A stretch of 64,000 nucleotides of DNA from an uncultured Alphaproteobacteria bacterium (GCA_902621855.1 CACNNQ010000001.1:124001-188000); one strand, 5' to 3'. Positions 38,100 through 52,158 are shown, counted from the first letter of the stretch. Numbers and translations are program-made. The notes: generated by a model from the sequence alone, not told the origin.

Positions 38100-41000
38100 A
38101 TGAGTTTAGCTTTTATTAACGAAAAAAAAATTAGAAAATCTTTTGGAAAAATTCCTCTAGTAACATCACTACCAAATTTAGTTGAAGTTCAAAAAAGATC
38201 TTATGACAATTTTTTACAACTCAAAGTGGACCCCGAGAAAAGAGAAAATTCAGGCCTACACGCAGTTTTTAAATCTGTTTTCCCAATTCATGATTATGCT
38301 GAAAGAGCAACGGTAGACTATGTAAGTTATAACTTAGGAGTTCCAAAATACGATTTTGATGAGTGTTCTCAAAGAGGCATGACCTATGGTGCACCATTGT
38401 TAGTAAATTTTAGATTAATAATATGGGATATCGATGAAATTGCAGGAACAAAATCAGTTAGAGATATTAAAGAACAAGAAGTTTACATGGGGGATATTCC
38501 TCTAATGACAAAAAATGCTACATTTGTTGTCAATGGTACTGAAAGAGTAGTTGTAAGTCAAATGCATAGATCACCAGGAGTTTTTTTTGATCATGATTTT
38601 GGAAAAACACATACTAGCGGTAAATACTTATATAATGCAAGAATTATACCTTATAGAGGCTCTTGGTTAGACTTTGAGCATGATGCTAAAAATAATATTC
38701 ATGCAAGAATTGATAGGAAAAGAAAATTTCCAGTTACAACATTATTAAAATGTCTTTTGAGCAAAAGCTCAGAAATATATTTAAAAGATTGCGAAAAAAA
38801 TAAAATTGATCCAGATCCAAAAAAAATATTAGGTATGACTGGAGAAGAAATTCTAGAAATCTTTTATGAAAATATACTTTATAAAAAAAATCAGTATGGT
38901 TGGCAATTCAAAGAAGATCTGTCGTTTTTCAAAAGTAAAATATTAACTTATGACATTTTAGATACAAATACAGGAAAAATTTTAATAAATAAAGGAATTA
39001 AAGTAAATCAAAAAATAATAAACGAAATTAAGAAAAAAAACTTTTCAAATTTAACTATTAGTAATGAATCTTTAAATGGACACTTTATTGCTTCTGACAT
39101 AATCGATACTAAAACTGGAAAAATATTTTATGAAGCTGGTTCAGAAATAGATAATGAATTTTTAGAATTTCTTGATGAGTATAAAATTAATAAACTAGAT
39201 ATACTTAAAGCAGATAACATCGAAATAGGTTCATATATAAGAGGAACTTTGCAATTGGATAAAGCAAGATCTAGAGAAGAAGCATTATTTGAAGTATTTA
39301 AAATACTTAGACCAGGTGAACCCCCAACAATAGAAACTGCAGAAAATTTATTTAAAAATTTATTTTTTAATGCCGATCGATACGATCTTTCATCTGTTGG
39401 CAGGTTAAAAATAAGTGCTAAATTCAAAAAAGATACTCCGGTTGATCAGAGAGTATTAGATAAAAGTGACATCTTAGATGTTGTAAAACACATGCATAAC
39501 TTAATAGATGGAAAAGGTGAAATTGATGATATTGATCATCTAGCTAACAGAAGAGTAAGGTCTGTTGGTGAATTACTGGAAAACCAATTTAGAATTGGTC
39601 TCCTTAAAATGGATAGGGCAATTAAGGAAAGATTAAGTTCTCTTGAGGTAGATAATATTATGCCTCAAGACATAGTTAATGCTAAGCCAGTTGTTGCTTC
39701 AATTAAGGAATTTTTTGGCCTAAGCCAGTTGAGCCAATTTATGGATCAGACTAATCCTTTAAGTGAAATTACTCATAAAAGGAGAGTCTCGGCTCTAGGC
39801 CCAGGCGGTTTGAATAGAGAAAGAGCTGGTTTTGAAGTTAGAGATGTTCATCAAACACATTATGGTCGCATATGTCCAATCGAAACTCCAGAAGGTGCAA
39901 ACATTGGTCTGATTAACAGTTTAGCTTCATACTCGAGAATAAACAAATATGGATTTATTGAAACTCCATATAGAATAGTCACAAATGGAAAAGTTACAGA
40001 TAAAGTAATTTATCTCAGCGCTATTGATGAAGAAGACTTTGTTATCGCACAAGCAAATGCTGAAATAGACACAAAAGGTAGATTTTCTAACGAAGTTATA
40101 AGCTGTAGAAAAAATGGAGAGTTTATTAATGCAGATGTTGATGCAATCGACCTAATGGATGTTTCTCCACAACAACTTGTATCTGTTGCATCTTCCCTTA
40201 TTCCTTTTTTAGAGAATGATGATGCTAACAGAGCATTAATGGGCTCAAATATGATGCGTCAAGCTGTTCCTCTTGTAAAACCTAAAGCTCCTCTTGTTGG
40301 AACCGGAATGGAATATACAGTAGCAAAAGATAGTGGCTCAACTGTTGTAGCTAAAAGAGAGGGTATTGTTGATCAACTAGATTCAAACCGTATAGTCATT
40401 AGAGTAACTGACAAAAATGACAAATCTTTAAATAAGATTGATATATATAACCTCGCAAAATTTCAGAGATCTAATCAAAATACTTGTATTTCACAAAGAC
40501 CTTTAGTTAATGTTGGTGACAAGGTAAACAAAGACCAAGTAATAGCCGATGGTCCAGCAACTGATTTAGGTGAGTTAGCTTTAGGCAGAAATGTACTAGC
40601 AGCTTTTATGCCATGGAATGGTTATAATTTTGAAGACTCAATATTAATTTCAGAAAAAGTTGTTCAAGATGATGTTTTTACATCCATTCATGTAGAAGAG
40701 TTTGAAGTAATGTCCAGAGATACAAAATTAGGACCTGAGGAAATCACCAGAGATATCCCTAATGCTAGTGAAGAAATGCTTATAAATTTAGATGAAACAG
40801 GAATTGTTTATATAGGTGCTGAGGTAACATCAGGTGATATTCTAGTAGGCAAAGTTACTCCTAAGGGAGAAACTCCAATGACACCAGAGGAAAAATTACT
40901 AAGAGCAATTTTTGGTGAGAAAGCAGCTGATGTTAAAGATACAAGTCTTCGTGTCCCACCAGGTGTTAAAGGAACCGTTGTAGAAATTAGAGTTTTTTCT

Positions 41001-42305
41001 AGAAGAGGTATTGAAAAAGATGAAAGAGCAATAAGTATTGAAAATCATCAGATAGAGAACGTAGCAAGAGATAAGGATGATGAACTCAATATTCTTGAAA
41101 AAAGTTTTGCTAATTATTTAAGAGACTTATTAGTTGGTAAAACCTATGTGGCAGGTAACGATAAATTACAAAAAAATACTCAACTAACTTTTGAATCTAT
41201 TGAGAGCCTTTCATTAAGCGAATTACTCAAAATAAATATATCTGAAGAAAAAACAAATAGAGAAATTGAATCTCTAGTAAAAAATTATGAAAATCAATTA
41301 GGTAACATAAATCAGAAATTTGAAAACAAAATTGATAAAATTCAAAGTGGAGACGAGCTTTTACCAGGCGTACTTAAACTTATAAAAGTTTTCATAGCAG
41401 TAAAGAGAAAATTACAACCTGGTGATAAGATGGCAGGTAGACACGGTAATAAAGGAGTCATATCTAAAATTTGCCCAGTTGAAGATATGCCATATCTTGA
41501 GGATGGTACACCTGTGGACATAGTTTTAAATCCTTTAGGAGTACCTAGTAGAATGAACATAGGTCAGATACTTGAAACACATCTTGGTTGGGCATCTGCT
41601 TCTTTAGGAAGGCAGGTAAGTGAAATTATGCAAAAAATCCAAACTCAGGGACAAACTAAAGATCTTAAAAATAAACTTTTAGATATCTATGATATGGTTA
41701 GCCACAAAAAAGTGATTGAAAATATGAACGATGATGAAATATTAGACTTAGCTAATAATCTTAAAGAGGGTATCCCTTTCTCGACACCTGTTTTTGATGG
41801 TGCAAAGGAAAAAGATATAACAAATCTGTTAGAAAAATCTGGGGTATCAACAACTGGCCAAGAAGTATTATATGATGGCATAACTGGCAAAAAATTTGAA
41901 AGACCAGTTACAGTTGGATACATGTACATGTTAAAACTACACCACTTAGTTGATGAAAAGATTCATGCAAGATCAATTGGGCCATACAGTTTAGTTACTC
42001 AACAGCCATTAGGAGGTAAAGCTCAATTTGGTGGACAAAGATTCGGTGAAATGGAAGTTTGGGCACTTGAAGCTTATGGAGCAGCTTATACATTACAAGA
42101 AATACTTACTATTAAATCAGATGATGTAGCAGGTAGAACAAAAGTTTATGAATCAATAGTCAAAGGAGATAATAATTTTGAATCTGGTACTCCAGAGTCC
42201 TTCAACGTAATGGTTAAAGAATTAAGATCTCTTGGTTTAAATCTTGATTTTAAAGAAAATTTAAAGGAAAATAATTTAACAAACTTAATAGGTACAAATG
42301 AATAA
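38100..42305 (+). CDS. rpoB: DNA-directed RNA polymerase subunit beta
   Basis: The 1401-residue protein carries the standard beta motifs. These include [19 protein letters not shown] (rifampicin region), [48 protein letters not shown], and [30 protein letters not shown] near the C-terminus. It is full length. Its end overlaps rpoC by 8 nt (ATGAATAA). A hairpin before the gene may set its dose relative to rplJL. Confidence 0.99.
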   Translation: MSLAFINEKKIRKSFGKIPLVTSLPNLVEVQKRSYDNFLQLKVDPEKRENSGLHAVFKSVFPIHDYAERATVDYVSYNLGVPKYDFDECSQRGMTYGAPLLVNFRLIIWDIDEIAGTKSVRDIKEQEVYMGDIPLMTKNATFVVNGTERVVVSQMHRSPGVFFDHDFGKTHTSGKYLYNARIIPYRGSWLDFEHDAKNNIHARIDRKRKFPVTTLLKCLLSKSSEIYLKDCEKNKIDPDPKKILGMTGEEILEIFYENILYKKNQYGWQFKEDLSFFKSKILTYDILDTNTGKILINKGIKVNQKIINEIKKKNFSNLTISNESLNGHFIASDIIDTKTGKIFYEAGSEIDNEFLEFLDEYKINKLDILKADNIEIGSYIRGTLQLDKARSREEALFEVFKILRPGEPPTIETAENLFKNLFFNADRYDLSSVGRLKISAKFKKDTPVDQRVLDKSDILDVVKHMHNLIDGKGEIDDIDHLANRRVRSVGELLENQFRIGLLKMDRAIKERLSSLEVDNIMPQDIVNAKPVVASIKEFFGLSQLSQFMDQTNPLSEITHKRRVSALGPGGLNRERAGFEVRDVHQTHYGRICPIETPEGANIGLINSLASYSRINKYGFIETPYRIVTNGKVTDKVIYLSAIDEEDFVIAQANAEIDTKGRFSNEVISCRKNGEFINADVDAIDLMDVSPQQLVSVASSLIPFLENDDANRALMGSNMMRQAVPLVKPKAPLVGTGMEYTVAKDSGSTVVAKREGIVDQLDSNRIVIRVTDKNDKSLNKIDIYNLAKFQRSNQNTCISQRPLVNVGDKVNKDQVIADGPATDLGELALGRNVLAAFMPWNGYNFEDSILISEKVVQDDVFTSIHVEEFEVMSRDTKLGPEEITRDIPNASEEMLINLDETGIVYIGAEVTSGDILVGKVTPKGETPMTPEEKLLRAIFGEKAADVKDTSLRVPPGVKGTVVEIRVFSRRGIEKDERAISIENHQIENVARDKDDELNILEKSFANYLRDLLVGKTYVAGNDKLQKNTQLTFESIESLSLSELLKINISEEKTNREIESLVKNYENQLGNINQKFENKIDKIQSGDELLPGVLKLIKVFIAVKRKLQPGDKMAGRHGNKGVISKICPVEDMPYLEDGTPVDIVLNPLGVPSRMNIGQILETHLGWASASLGRQVSEIMQKIQTQGQTKDLKNKLLDIYDMVSHKKVIENMNDDEILDLANNLKEGIPFSTPVFDGAKEKDITNLLEKSGVSTTGQEVLYDGITGKKFERPVTVGYMYMLKLHHLVDEKIHARSIGPYSLVTQQPLGGKAQFGGQRFGEMEVWALEAYGAAYTLQEILTIKSDDVAGRTKVYESIVKGDNNFESGTPESFNVMVKELRSLGLNLDFKENLKENNLTNLIGTNE

Positions 42306-45300
42306 AGAATTAACTAACATTTTTAATCAAAGTCTGGGTGTTCAAAACTTTAACAGCTTAAAAATTGCAATAGCTAGTCCGGAAGATATAAGATCTTGGT
42401 CTTTTGGTGAAATTAAAAAACCTGAAACAATTAACTACAGAACTTTTAAACCAGAAAAAGATGGACTTTTTTGCTCTAGAATATTTGGACCAGTAAAAGA
42501 TTACGAATGCTTATGTGGCAAATACAAAAGAATGAAGTTCAGAGGTATCATTTGCGAAAAATGTGGAGTTGAAGTTACATTATCAAAAGTTAGAAGAGAT
42601 AGAATGGGCCATATAGAACTTGCTGCGCCTGTATCCCACATATGGTTTATGAAATCACTTCCTAGTAGAATTGCTACCTTACTAGATATGACTATAAAAA
42701 ATCTCGAGAAAGTTTTATATTTTGAGCAATTTATAGTCGTTGAGCCTGGTTTAACAGATTTAAAGAAAGGTGAAATAATATCAGAGGAACAATTTATTGA
42801 TTATCAAGATCAATACGGCGAAGACTCATTTAGTGCGGCGATAGGAGCTGAGGCTATTGAACAAATGTTACTAAGTATTGATTTAGAGGATGATTATAAA
42901 CAACTTAAAATAGAGTTAACTGAAACAAAATCAGAATTAAAAAAAACTAAAATCACTAAGAGATTAAAATTATTAGAATCTTTTATTATATCTAAGAATA
43001 AACCTGAGTGGATGATTTTAAGAGTATTACCCGTAATACCTCCTGAGTTAAGACCACTAGTTCCATTAGATGGTGGTAGATTCGCTACTAGCGATTTAAA
43101 TGATTTGTACAGAAGAGTAATTAATAGAAATAATCGTTTAAAAAGACTAATAGATCTTAGAGCGCCAGATATTATTATTAGAAATGAAAAAAGAATGCTT
43201 CAAGAATCTGTTGACGCTCTTTTTGATAATGGAAGAAGAGGAAGAGTAATTACATCTACTAACAAGAGACCTCTAAAATCATTATCAGATATGTTAAAAG
43301 GTAAGCAAGGAAGATTCAGACAAAACCTTCTAGGTAAAAGGGTAGATTATTCAGGCAGATCTGTAATTGTTGTTGGTCCCAATTTAAAATTACATCAATG
43401 TGGAATTCCAAAGAAAATGGCTCTAGAATTATTTAAACCATTTATCTTTCACAAGTTAGATATTTATGGGTGGGCAAATACTATCAAAGCAGCGAAAAAA
43501 TTAGTTGAAAAAGAAGATCCTAGAGTTTGGGATATTTTAGAAGAAGTTATACGCGAACATCCTGTACTTTTGAATAGAGCCCCAACTCTACATAGATTAG
43601 GAATTCAGGCATTTGAACCAATCCTGATTGAAGGGAAGTCAATTCAGCTGCATCCACTAGTTTGTACTGCATTTAATGCAGATTTTGATGGAGATCAAAT
43701 GGCAGTTCACGTTCCTTTGAGTTTAGAAGCTCAACTTGAAGCTAGAGTATTGATGATGAGCACCAATAATATTTTGTCACCATCTAGTGGAAAACCAATT
43801 ATAGTTCCATCTCAAGACATTGTACTTGGTATCTATTATTTGTCCATCTTAAGAAATAAACAAAAAGGAGAAGGTCGTTATTTTGTAGATTTAAATGAAA
43901 TTTTAAAGGCTTTAGAAAACAACGATATCTCATTACATACAAAAATTAATTCAAGAGTTAAAAATTTTGATAATACATTTGAGATTGTAGAGACCACTCC
44001 AGGTAGAATGATTCTTGGTAATGCACTGCCTCTAAATCAAAATATTAATTTTAATATGATAAATAAAGTTTTAACTAAAAAAGAGGTAAGCAATATCATA
44101 GATAATGTTTATAGACATTGTGGGCAGAAAGAGACGGTTTTATTTGCAGATAAAATAATGCAAATTGGCTTTAAGTACGCTGCTATTGCAGGAATTTCAT
44201 TTGGTAAAGATGATTTAATAATACCAGATGATAAACAAAATCTTATTGAAGCAACACAACTAAAAGTTAAAGATTACGAAAGTCAGTACCAGGATGGCCT
44301 TATCACTCAAGGAGAGAAATACAATAAAGTTGTTGATGCATGGTCAGAATGCACAAATAAAGTAGCTGATAAAATGTTAGAGGTAATATCAAATCCATCT
44401 GATGAACAACCTATAAATTCTGTTTATATGATGGCTCATTCAGGAGCTAGAGGTTCTGCTGCACAGCTAAAACAATTATCCGGAATGAGAGGTTTAATGG
44501 CTAAACCATCTGGAGAAATTATTGAAAATCCAATCAAATCAAACTTTAAAGAAGGTTTATCAGTTCTTGAATATTTTACCTCAACCCATGGTGCAAGAAA
44601 AGGTCTTGCAGATACTGCATTAAAAACAGCGAGTAGTGGTTATCTTACAAGAAGATTAGTAGACGTAGCACAAGATGCAGTAATTAGAGAAGAAGACTGT
44701 GGCACAAAAAATGGAGTTGTGGTTGAAGAAATTGTAGAATCTGGGAATATAACTTCATCTCTATCGGAAAGAGTTCTGGGGAGGACTCCAGTAGACGAAA
44801 TATTGGATGATAATGGACAATTAATAGTTAAATCTGGTGAAATAATCTCTGAACGTCATTTAGATAATATTGCTAAACTTGGATCAAGGTCTTTAAAAAT
44901 ACGATCAGTTCTAACGTGCGAAACTGAAGACGGAATATGTTCTAAGTGTTATGGAAGAGACCTAGCTAGAGGTACGCCTGTTAACATAGGAGAGGCAGTG
45001 GGTATTATTGCAGCGCAATCAATAGGTGAACCTGGAACTCAATTAACTATGAGAACCTTTCATATTGGTGGAGCTGCAAGTTCTTCTGTAGAACAATCTA
45101 ATTCAGTTTCTCCAATAGAAGGTAAGATTAAATTAGAGAATATAAAAATTATTACTGATAAAATGAATAATAAAATTATTCTAAGCAGAAATGCCAAAAT
45201 AAAAATTATTCAAAACGATGAAGAAAAATTTTCTTCATTTGTCCCATTTGGTGCAAAATTATTAGTTGATGACAATGAAAATGTTAAAGTAAATAAAATA

Positions 45301-46416
45301 CTAGCAGAATGGGATCCATATACTTTACCAATCATAGCTGAGAAAAATGGTTACGCTAAGTATATTGACTTAAAGCAAGGTGCTTCATTCAGAGAAGCTA
45401 TTGATGATACGACTGGTATATCAAGTAAAATAGTAATTGATTGGAGTCAAAATCAGAAAAGTAAAAACTTCAAACCATCAATTAATATTAGCGATGATTT
45501 AAGTAATGAAAATGATGATAAAGTTTTAAACTATCCAATGTCCATAGATACCATAATTAGTGTTGAAGATGGTCAACAAATTTCAGCTGGTCAAGTTCTT
45601 GCAAGAATACCAAAAGAATCATCTAAGACTAAAGACATTACTGGAGGTCTTCCAAGGGTAGCTGAATTATTCGAAGCAAGAAAGCCTAAAGACCCAGCTA
45701 TAATGTCAGAGATGGATGGAAAAATCTCTTTTGGCAAGGATTACAAAAACAAAAGAAGAGTTATAATAACCAGTCTTGAGGAAGACAAAAATATTGAACT
45801 GCTTATACCTAGGTCTAAGTATTTAAATGTCCAGGAAGATGACTTTGTAAAAAAGGGTGATATTTTAGTTGAAGGAACTCCTGTTCCTCATGATATACTT
45901 AGAATCTTAGGCGTTGAAGAGTTAGCTAGATATTTAGTTAGAGAGGTTCAGTCTGTTTACAAGCTTCAGGGAGTTTACATAAATGATAAACATATTGAAA
46001 CAATTGCTAGACAGATGTTACAAAAAGTTCTTATAATTGAACCTGGTGATTCTAACTTAATAGTTGGAGAACAAATTCAAAGAAGAGACGCAATAAAAAT
46101 TAACAAAATTTTAGAAAGCCAAAATAGAAAAATAATAGATTTTGAGCCTGTTCTTCTTGGTATTACTAAAGCTAGTTTACAAACAAACTCTTTCATATCG
46201 GCAGCCTCCTTCCAAGAAACTACAAAAGTTTTAACTGATGCTGCAACACTTGGAAAAGTTGATACACTGAATGGTCTAAAAGAAAATGTAATAGTTGGTA
46301 GATTAATACCCGCTGGAACAGGTAGAATGACTTCTGAATACGAAAAAGTTGCTAATTCCAGAGATCAAGAAATTTTAAGTAAAAAAGATCATGAAAACCA
46401 AGAAAATACTGATTAA
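42298..46416 (+). CDS. rpoC: DNA-directed RNA polymerase subunit beta'
   Basis: The 1372-residue protein has the zinc-binding [23 protein letters not shown] near the N-terminus. The catalytic loop [12 protein letters not shown] carries the three magnesium aspartates. The second zinc site ([13 protein letters not shown]) and [19 protein letters not shown] follow. It is full length and overlaps rpoB. A promoter-like region follows before rpsL. Confidence 0.99.
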   Translation: MNKELTNIFNQSLGVQNFNSLKIAIASPEDIRSWSFGEIKKPETINYRTFKPEKDGLFCSRIFGPVKDYECLCGKYKRMKFRGIICEKCGVEVTLSKVRRDRMGHIELAAPVSHIWFMKSLPSRIATLLDMTIKNLEKVLYFEQFIVVEPGLTDLKKGEIISEEQFIDYQDQYGEDSFSAAIGAEAIEQMLLSIDLEDDYKQLKIELTETKSELKKTKITKRLKLLESFIISKNKPEWMILRVLPVIPPELRPLVPLDGGRFATSDLNDLYRRVINRNNRLKRLIDLRAPDIIIRNEKRMLQESVDALFDNGRRGRVITSTNKRPLKSLSDMLKGKQGRFRQNLLGKRVDYSGRSVIVVGPNLKLHQCGIPKKMALELFKPFIFHKLDIYGWANTIKAAKKLVEKEDPRVWDILEEVIREHPVLLNRAPTLHRLGIQAFEPILIEGKSIQLHPLVCTAFNADFDGDQMAVHVPLSLEAQLEARVLMMSTNNILSPSSGKPIIVPSQDIVLGIYYLSILRNKQKGEGRYFVDLNEILKALENNDISLHTKINSRVKNFDNTFEIVETTPGRMILGNALPLNQNINFNMINKVLTKKEVSNIIDNVYRHCGQKETVLFADKIMQIGFKYAAIAGISFGKDDLIIPDDKQNLIEATQLKVKDYESQYQDGLITQGEKYNKVVDAWSECTNKVADKMLEVISNPSDEQPINSVYMMAHSGARGSAAQLKQLSGMRGLMAKPSGEIIENPIKSNFKEGLSVLEYFTSTHGARKGLADTALKTASSGYLTRRLVDVAQDAVIREEDCGTKNGVVVEEIVESGNITSSLSERVLGRTPVDEILDDNGQLIVKSGEIISERHLDNIAKLGSRSLKIRSVLTCETEDGICSKCYGRDLARGTPVNIGEAVGIIAAQSIGEPGTQLTMRTFHIGGAASSSVEQSNSVSPIEGKIKLENIKIITDKMNNKIILSRNAKIKIIQNDEEKFSSFVPFGAKLLVDDNENVKVNKILAEWDPYTLPIIAEKNGYAKYIDLKQGASFREAIDDTTGISSKIVIDWSQNQKSKNFKPSINISDDLSNENDDKVLNYPMSIDTIISVEDGQQISAGQVLARIPKESSKTKDITGGLPRVAELFEARKPKDPAIMSEMDGKISFGKDYKNKRRVIITSLEEDKNIELLIPRSKYLNVQEDDFVKKGDILVEGTPVPHDILRILGVEELARYLVREVQSVYKLQGVYINDKHIETIARQMLQKVLIIEPGDSNLIVGEQIQRRDAIKINKILESQNRKIIDFEPVLLGITKASLQTNSFISAASFQETTKVLTDAATLGKVDTLNGLKENVIVGRLIPAGTGRMTSEYEKVANSRDQEILSKKDHENQENTD

Positions 46417-46429
46417 AAATAGTTATTTT

Positions 46430-46457
46430 CTTGACTTTACATGATTGAATTTATAAA
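46430..46457 (+). promoter_or_regulatory. probable promoter of the str operon (rpsL)
   Basis: CTTGAC at 46430-46435, the usual alphaproteobacterial -35, and TATAAA at 46452-46457 with a 16-nt spacer. It starts 14 nt after the rpoC stop and 61 nt before the rpsL ATG. The 101-nt gap otherwise holds only the leader and an AGGAAA-type ribosome binding site (GAGGAAAA). Confidence 0.6.
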
Positions 46458-46517
46458 GACCCGCTACGATTTGTTAAAGGTCGTGGATTAAATCCAAACA
46501 CTTAACTTGAGGAAAAA

Positions 46518-46889
46518 ATGCCAACTATTAATCAACTTGTTCGAAAAGGTAGAACAACTGTTAAAAAAAGGAATAAAGTTCCAGCATTAGATTCAAGCCC
46601 TCAAAAAAGAGGGGTGTGTACTAGAGTTTATACCACAACTCCAAAAAAACCTAACTCAGCTCTTAGAAAAGTTGCTAGGGTTAAACTAACTAACGGGCAG
46701 GAAGTGTCAGCATATATTCCAGGTGAAGGACATAACTTACAAGAACATTCCGTAGTTTTAATTAGAGGCGGCAGAGTTAAAGATTTACCTGGAGTGAGAT
46801 ATCATATCCTTAGAGGTACACTTGATACACAAGGTGTAACTTCTAGAAAACAAAGAAGATCTCTATATGGGGCAAAGAGACCAAAGTAA
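46518..46889 (+). CDS. rpsL: 30S ribosomal protein S12
   Basis: The 123-residue protein has [28 protein letters not shown] and [12 protein letters not shown]. The decoding-site lysine and proline residues are the usual ones. It is the first gene of the rpsL-rpsG-fusA group with its own promoter. Confidence 0.99.
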   Translation: MPTINQLVRKGRTTVKKRNKVPALDSSPQKRGVCTRVYTTTPKKPNSALRKVARVKLTNGQEVSAYIPGEGHNLQEHSVVLIRGGRVKDLPGVRYHILRGTLDTQGVTSRKQRRSLYGAKRPK

Positions 46890-46891
46890 TT

Positions 46892-47362
46892 ATGTCTAGA
46901 AGAAGAGCTGCAGAAAAAAGAACTATACTACCTGACCATAAGTATAAAGATTTGGTTTTAGCTAAATTTATGAATAGGATTATGGAAGATGGAAAAAAAT
47001 CTGTTTCTGAAAAAATAGTATATGGAGCATTTGATATTGTTTCAAATAAAACTGATAAAAGTCCAATAGATTTCTTTCATGAAGCTTTGAATAATGTGAA
47101 ACCCACACTTGAAGTTCGCTCAAGAAGGGTAGGTGGTGCCACCTACCAGGTACCAATGGAAGTTAGACCAAAAAGAGCACAAACACTTGCTATGAAATGG
47201 ATAGTTGACTCTGCCATCAAAAGAAATGAAAAAACAATGAGAGAACGAGTAGCAAATGAAATTCTTGATGCTTTTAATAATAAAGGCAATGCCGTTAAGA
47301 AAAGAGAAGAAACTCATAAAATGGCAGAGGCTAATAGAGCTTTCTCTCATTTCAGGTGGTAA
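46892..47362 (+). CDS. rpsG: 30S ribosomal protein S7
   Basis: The 156-residue protein has [51 protein letters not shown] and [15 protein letters not shown] at the C-terminus. It starts two bases after rpsL. It nucleates folding of the 16S 3' domain. Confidence 0.99.
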   Translation: MSRRRAAEKRTILPDHKYKDLVLAKFMNRIMEDGKKSVSEKIVYGAFDIVSNKTDKSPIDFFHEALNNVKPTLEVRSRRVGGATYQVPMEVRPKRAQTLAMKWIVDSAIKRNEKTMRERVANEILDAFNNKGNAVKKREETHKMAEANRAFSHFRW

Positions 47363-47365
47363 CAT

Positions 47366-49444
47366 ATGTCCAGATCACATCCTTTAAATAAATATAGAAA
47401 TATTGGAATCATGGCCCACATTGATGCTGGTAAAACAACAACTACTGAGAGAATTTTATACTACACTGGAAAATCTCATAAAATAGGTGAAGTGCACGAT
47501 GGTGCAGCAACTATGGATTGGATGGAGCAAGAACAAGAAAGAGGTATTACCATAACTTCAGCTGCAACAACTTGTTTTTGGAATGATCACAGAATTAATA
47601 TAATTGACACACCTGGTCACGTCGATTTTACAATAGAAGTGGAAAGATCTTTGAAAGTTCTTGATGGAGCTGTAGCAGTTTTTGATGGTGTTGCGGGAGT
47701 TGAGCCTCAATCAGAAACAGTCTGGCGTCAAGCAGATAAATATAATGTACCTAGAATGTGTTTTATTAATAAGCTTGATAGAACAGGTGCTAACTTTTTT
47801 ATGTGTGTCGATATGATTACTGAAAGATTAGGTTCATATCCACTTGTAACTCAACTACCTGTTGGAATAGAAAGCAACCTAAAAGGTGTAGTTGATCTAG
47901 TTTCAAATAATGCAATTATTTGGCAAGATGAAAGTCTAGGTGCAAAATTTGACGTAGTTGAAGTTCCTGATGAATTAAAACAACAAGCTTCAGAATATAG
48001 AGAAAAGCTTATTGAAAAAGCAGTCGAAGAAGATGACGCAATAATGGAAAAGTATCTAGATGGAAAGGAACCGTCAATTGAAGAATTAAAATTATGTATT
48101 AGAAAAGGAACAATAAAAGGTTCATTTGTTCCTGTCTTAACTGGTTCAGCTTTTAAAAATAAAGGAGTTCAACCTCTGTTAGACGCAGTAATTGATTATA
48201 TGCCCTCACCTATAGATGTTGATAGTGTTAAAGGCTCAGGAATTGATGACAATACAAAAGAATTATTAAGAAAATGTGACGACAACGAACCTTTCAGTGC
48301 TTTAGCCTTCAAGATTATGACTGATCCGTTTGTAGGAAGTCTAACGTTTACTAGAATTTATTCTGGAACTATTAATACTAAGGATAGTGTCTTAAATTCT
48401 AATTCAGGAAAAAAAGAAAATATAGGTAGAATGTTATTGATGCACGCAAACAATAGAGAAGAAATTAAAATAGCACATGCCGGTGATATAGTAGCTCTTG
48501 TTGGCCTTAAAGATGTTACTACTGGTGAAACTTTATGTTCGCCAACAAAACCAATTGTTTTAGAGAGGATGGATTTCCCTGATCCTGTTATAGAAGTTGC
48601 GGTAGAACCGAAAACTAAGGCTGACCATGAAAAAATGGGACAAGCCCTTGGAAGATTGGCTCAAGAAGATCCGAGCTTTAGAGTAACAACAGATCATGAA
48701 AGCGGTCAAACAATTATCAAAGGAATGGGTGAATTACATTTAGAAATTTTAGTCGACAGAATGAAAAGAGAATTCAAGGTTGAAGCTAATGTAGGAGCTC
48801 CTCAAGTCGCCTACAGAGAAACAATCTCAAATACATTTGATGTAGACTACACTCATAAGAAACAATCAGGAGGAGCTGGTCAATTTGCACGTGTTAAAAT
48901 CAAATTTGAACCAGGAGAACCTGGAAGTGGTTACGAATTTGTTAATCAAATAAAAGGTGGAAATATACCTACAGAACATATACCAGGCGTAGAAAAAGGT
49001 TTAATTGCACAGCAGCAAACAGGGGTTATAGCAGGTTTTCCATGCATAGATTTTAAAGCAATTCTCTATGACGGTGCATATCACGATGTGGATTCAAGTG
49101 TACTTGCTTTTGAAATTGCTGCAAGGGCTGCATTCAGGGAAGGTATATCAAAAGCCAATCCAGTTTTACTTGAGCCAATGATGAAAGTTGAAGTTGTTAC
49201 TCCAGAAGAATATATGGGAGATGTAATTGGAGACTTAAACAGTAGAAGAGGTCAAGTACAAGAAATGTCAACAAGGGGCAACGCCAATGTAGTAGATGCT
49301 ATGGTTCCATTAGCAAATATGTTTGGTTATGTTAATAATCTTAGATCTTTATCTCAAGGTAGAGCCAATTATACTATGCAGTTTGATCACTATGAACAAG
49401 TGCCCTCAAATGTTGCAGATGAAGTGAAAGCAAAGTTAGCATAA
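47366..49444 (+). CDS. fusA: elongation factor G
   Basis: The 692-residue GTPase has [20 protein letters not shown] (G1), [19 protein letters not shown] (G3), [10 protein letters not shown] (G4), and the domain IV/V sequences [14 protein letters not shown] and [16 protein letters not shown]. It translocates the ribosome. It follows rpsG by 3 nt. The next gene is rpsJ, with a one-base overlap, and not tuf. Confidence 0.99.
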   Translation: MSRSHPLNKYRNIGIMAHIDAGKTTTTERILYYTGKSHKIGEVHDGAATMDWMEQEQERGITITSAATTCFWNDHRINIIDTPGHVDFTIEVERSLKVLDGAVAVFDGVAGVEPQSETVWRQADKYNVPRMCFINKLDRTGANFFMCVDMITERLGSYPLVTQLPVGIESNLKGVVDLVSNNAIIWQDESLGAKFDVVEVPDELKQQASEYREKLIEKAVEEDDAIMEKYLDGKEPSIEELKLCIRKGTIKGSFVPVLTGSAFKNKGVQPLLDAVIDYMPSPIDVDSVKGSGIDDNTKELLRKCDDNEPFSALAFKIMTDPFVGSLTFTRIYSGTINTKDSVLNSNSGKKENIGRMLLMHANNREEIKIAHAGDIVALVGLKDVTTGETLCSPTKPIVLERMDFPDPVIEVAVEPKTKADHEKMGQALGRLAQEDPSFRVTTDHESGQTIIKGMGELHLEILVDRMKREFKVEANVGAPQVAYRETISNTFDVDYTHKKQSGGAGQFARVKIKFEPGEPGSGYEFVNQIKGGNIPTEHIPGVEKGLIAQQQTGVIAGFPCIDFKAILYDGAYHDVDSSVLAFEIAARAAFREGISKANPVLLEPMMKVEVVTPEEYMGDVIGDLNSRRGQVQEMSTRGNANVVDAMVPLANMFGYVNNLRSLSQGRANYTMQFDHYEQVPSNVADEVKAKLA

Positions 49445-49752
49445 TGGATAATCAAAATATTAGAATTAGATTGAGAGGTTATGATAACTCTCTTCTAGAT
49501 AGTAGTACGTTAGATATAATCAATACAGCTAAACGAACAGGAGCAAAAGTAAAAGGACCAATACCTTTGCCTACAAGATTTGAAAGATTTACGGTTAATA
49601 AATCTCCACATGTTGACAAAAAAAGTAGAGATCAACTCGAAATTAGAACACATAATAGATTACTAGATATAATCGATCCAACTCCACAGACTGTAGATGC
49701 ACTGATGAAACTTGATTTATCTGCAGGAGTAGAAGTAGATATTAAAATTTAG
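49444..49752 (+). CDS. rpsJ: 30S ribosomal protein S10
   Basis: The 102-residue protein has [46 protein letters not shown] and RTHNRLLDI. It also acts as NusE in antitermination. Its ATG shares a base with the fusA stop, joining the str and S10 operons. Confidence 0.98.
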   Translation: MDNQNIRIRLRGYDNSLLDSSTLDIINTAKRTGAKVKGPIPLPTRFERFTVNKSPHVDKKSRDQLEIRTHNRLLDIIDPTPQTVDALMKLDLSAGVEVDIKI

Positions 49753-49754
49753 AT

Positions 49755-50399
49755 ATGAGTAGATCAGGTTTAATTGCAACTAAAATTGGAAACTCTAGTT
49801 TTTTTAATGAAAGTGGAATATCCTCTCATGTTACAATACTAAAAGTAGATGATTGCATAGTTTCAAATGTCAAAACTATCGAAAAACATGGCTATACAGC
49901 TGTTCAACTATCAAGCATTGATACAAAAAAAGACCTGAATAAAATAAATAAACCACAAAGAAAAAACTTTTCATCAATTAATTTAGAACCAAAAAAAATT
50001 ATTAAAGAATTTAGAGTTGATAATTCAAATCTACTTGAGATCGGGACTAAACTCAATGTGAATCATTTTAAAATAAATCAATTTATTGACGCCAGTAGTT
50101 TTTCAACAGGAAAAGGTTTTGCAGGTGTAATGAAAAGACATAATTTTGGTGGATTAAGAGCTTCTCATGGAGTGTCAATATCTCATAGATCACATGGTTC
50201 AACTGGTCAAAATCAAGACCCTGGAAGAGTATTTAAAGGAAAAAAAATGGCTGGAAGAATGGGTTTTAAAAAAGTAACAAAACAAAACTTAAAGATACTT
50301 GAAGTTGATGAAGATAATAATCTATTAATAGTAAAAGGTTCTATTCCAGGAAAAAAAAACTCAATAATCTTTATAAAAGACTCAATAAAAAAGAATTAA
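49755..50399 (+). CDS. rplC: 50S ribosomal protein L3
   Basis: The 214-residue protein has SGLIATKIGNSSFFNESG and the central loop FSTGKGFAGVMKRHNFGGLRASHGVS with PGRVFKGKKMAGRMG, which reaches the peptidyl-transferase centre. The glutamine that is methylated in many L3 proteins lies in GSTGQNQDPG. Confidence 0.98.
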   Translation: MSRSGLIATKIGNSSFFNESGISSHVTILKVDDCIVSNVKTIEKHGYTAVQLSSIDTKKDLNKINKPQRKNFSSINLEPKKIIKEFRVDNSNLLEIGTKLNVNHFKINQFIDASSFSTGKGFAGVMKRHNFGGLRASHGVSISHRSHGSTGQNQDPGRVFKGKKMAGRMGFKKVTKQNLKILEVDEDNNLLIVKGSIPGKKNSIIFIKDSIKKN

Positions 50400-51023
50400 A
50401 TGAAAAAATCTATTTTAAATTTGAATAACAACGAAGTTGGTACTATTGATTTAGACGAAAATGTTTTTGGTCAAAAAATATTACCAGATATACTTCATCA
50501 ATACATTAGATATCAGAATGCTAAATCAAGACAAGGATCACATAAAGTAAAATCAAGATCTGAAGTAAAAGGAAGATCTAAAAAACCATTTTCTCAAAAG
50601 GGTACTGGAAACGCAAGGCAAGGTAGCAATAAACCACCTAACTTTAGAGGTGGTGCTGTATCTATGGGGCCTAATAACAGAGATCATTCTTTTACTCTAA
50701 ATAAAAAAGAGAGAAAACTTGCATTGAAATCTGCGCTATCCTCCAAATTACATGAAGATAAGCTATTTATTATAGACACATTCAAAATTAGTAGTCATAA
50801 AACTAAAGATTTAAATAAAACCTTAAAAGAATTTGAATACAATTCTGCACTTTTTATTCATGAAAAAGAAGGAGTTGATAATAACTTTAAACTAGCATCT
50901 TCCAATATTCCTAAAATATCTATACTCAACCAAAATGGCATAAATGTAAAAGACATTATAACTTTTGACAAAATCTTTATTGAAAAAAATTGTTTAGAAG
51001 AGATTTCAAAGAGGCTTTCATGA
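50400..51023 (+). CDS. rplD: 50S ribosomal protein L4
   Basis: The 207-residue protein has the extended loop with KVKSRSEVKGRSKKPFSQKGTGNARQGSNKPPNFRGGAVSMGPNNRDHS, diagnostic of L4. It lines the exit tunnel and regulates the S10 operon in E. coli. It begins immediately after rplC and overlaps rplW by 4 nt. Confidence 0.97.
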   Translation: MKKSILNLNNNEVGTIDLDENVFGQKILPDILHQYIRYQNAKSRQGSHKVKSRSEVKGRSKKPFSQKGTGNARQGSNKPPNFRGGAVSMGPNNRDHSFTLNKKERKLALKSALSSKLHEDKLFIIDTFKISSHKTKDLNKTLKEFEYNSALFIHEKEGVDNNFKLASSNIPKISILNQNGINVKDIITFDKIFIEKNCLEEISKRLS

Positions 51024-51337
51024 AAAATTTTAATAAACCAATATCTTCAGAAAAAGCTTTTAGTATAATTAAAAAACCAATAACTACAGAAAAATCTACT
51101 AATCTTCAGCAATTTAACCAATACTCTTTTGTTGTGTCAAAAACCTCTAATACAAATGAAATTAAACAAGCCATTGAAAAACTTTTTAAAGTTAAAGTGA
51201 TTAAAATTAATACTTCTATTACAAGAGGAAAAGCAAAATCTTTTAAAGGTAATTTTGGTTACAGAAAAGACACAAAAAAAGCAATAGTTACTCTTCAAGA
51301 GGGTAATACTATTGACTCAGCACTGGAGATTAAATAA
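51020..51337 (+). CDS. rplW: 50S ribosomal protein L23
   Basis: The ~105-residue protein has [43 protein letters not shown] and [23 protein letters not shown]. It docks trigger factor and SRP at the exit tunnel. I start at ATG 51020 inside the rplD stop (ATGA); an upstream TTG is in frame but lies within rplD. Confidence 0.96.
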   Translation: MKNFNKPISSEKAFSIIKKPITTEKSTNLQQFNQYSFVVSKTSNTNEIKQAIEKLFKVKVIKINTSITRGKAKSFKGNFGYRKDTKKAIVTLQEGNTIDSALEIK

Positions 51338-52158
51338 TGTTGAATAAATTCAAACCTGTTACACCTGGTTTAAGAGGAACCATCTTGGTTTCTAAAAAAC
51401 ATCTTTCTAGTGAAAAACCTGTCAAATCTTTATCAAAACCACTTAATTCAACAGGTGGAAGAAACAATCAAGGAAGAATTACTTCTAGACGTATGGGGGG
51501 TGGAGTAAAAAGGAAATATAGGATAATTGATTTTAAAAGAAATAAGTTTGACGTCTCTGCGGAAGTAATTAGAAACGAATATGATCCTAATAGATCATCT
51601 TTCATTTCTCTTCTTAAGTATGAAGATGGCGAGCTAAGATATATAATATCTCCAAAAAATACTAAAATAGGGGATAAATTAGTTTCAGGAGATAATGTCG
51701 AGATCAAAAATGGTAACTGTTTGCCTTTAAAGAATATTCCAGTAGGAACAAATATTCATAATATTGAATTAAAACCAGGTGGAGGAGGACAACTTATTAG
51801 ATCAGCTGGATCTTCAGCCCAAATAGTATCTAAAGAAGAACCGTATGTTCAAATTAAATTAATATCTGGTGAAATCAGGCACATTAATAAAAATTCTAAA
51901 GCTACTATTGGAGAAGTTTCAAATTCAGATCATAAAAATATTAAATTAGGTAAAGCAGGTAGAAAAAGATATTTAGGTTTTAGACCCAAAGTTAGGGGCG
52001 TTGTTATGAACCCTGTCGACCACCCACATGGTGGTGGTGAAGGAAGAACTTCTGGTGGAAGAAATCCTGTTACTCCATGGGGTGTTTCAACAAAAGGTAA
52101 GAAAACTAGAAATAATAAAAGAACTAACTCTTTTATTATAAAAAGAAGGAAGAAATAA
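51337..52158 (+). CDS. rplB: 50S ribosomal protein L2
   Basis: The 273-residue protein has [45 protein letters not shown], and the C-terminal [30 protein letters not shown], with the conserved histidine of the peptidyl-transferase region. It shares a base with rplW and with rpsS. Confidence 0.99.
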   Translation: MLNKFKPVTPGLRGTILVSKKHLSSEKPVKSLSKPLNSTGGRNNQGRITSRRMGGGVKRKYRIIDFKRNKFDVSAEVIRNEYDPNRSSFISLLKYEDGELRYIISPKNTKIGDKLVSGDNVEIKNGNCLPLKNIPVGTNIHNIELKPGGGGQLIRSAGSSAQIVSKEEPYVQIKLISGEIRHINKNSKATIGEVSNSDHKNIKLGKAGRKRYLGFRPKVRGVVMNPVDHPHGGGEGRTSGGRNPVTPWGVSTKGKKTRNNKRTNSFIIKRRKK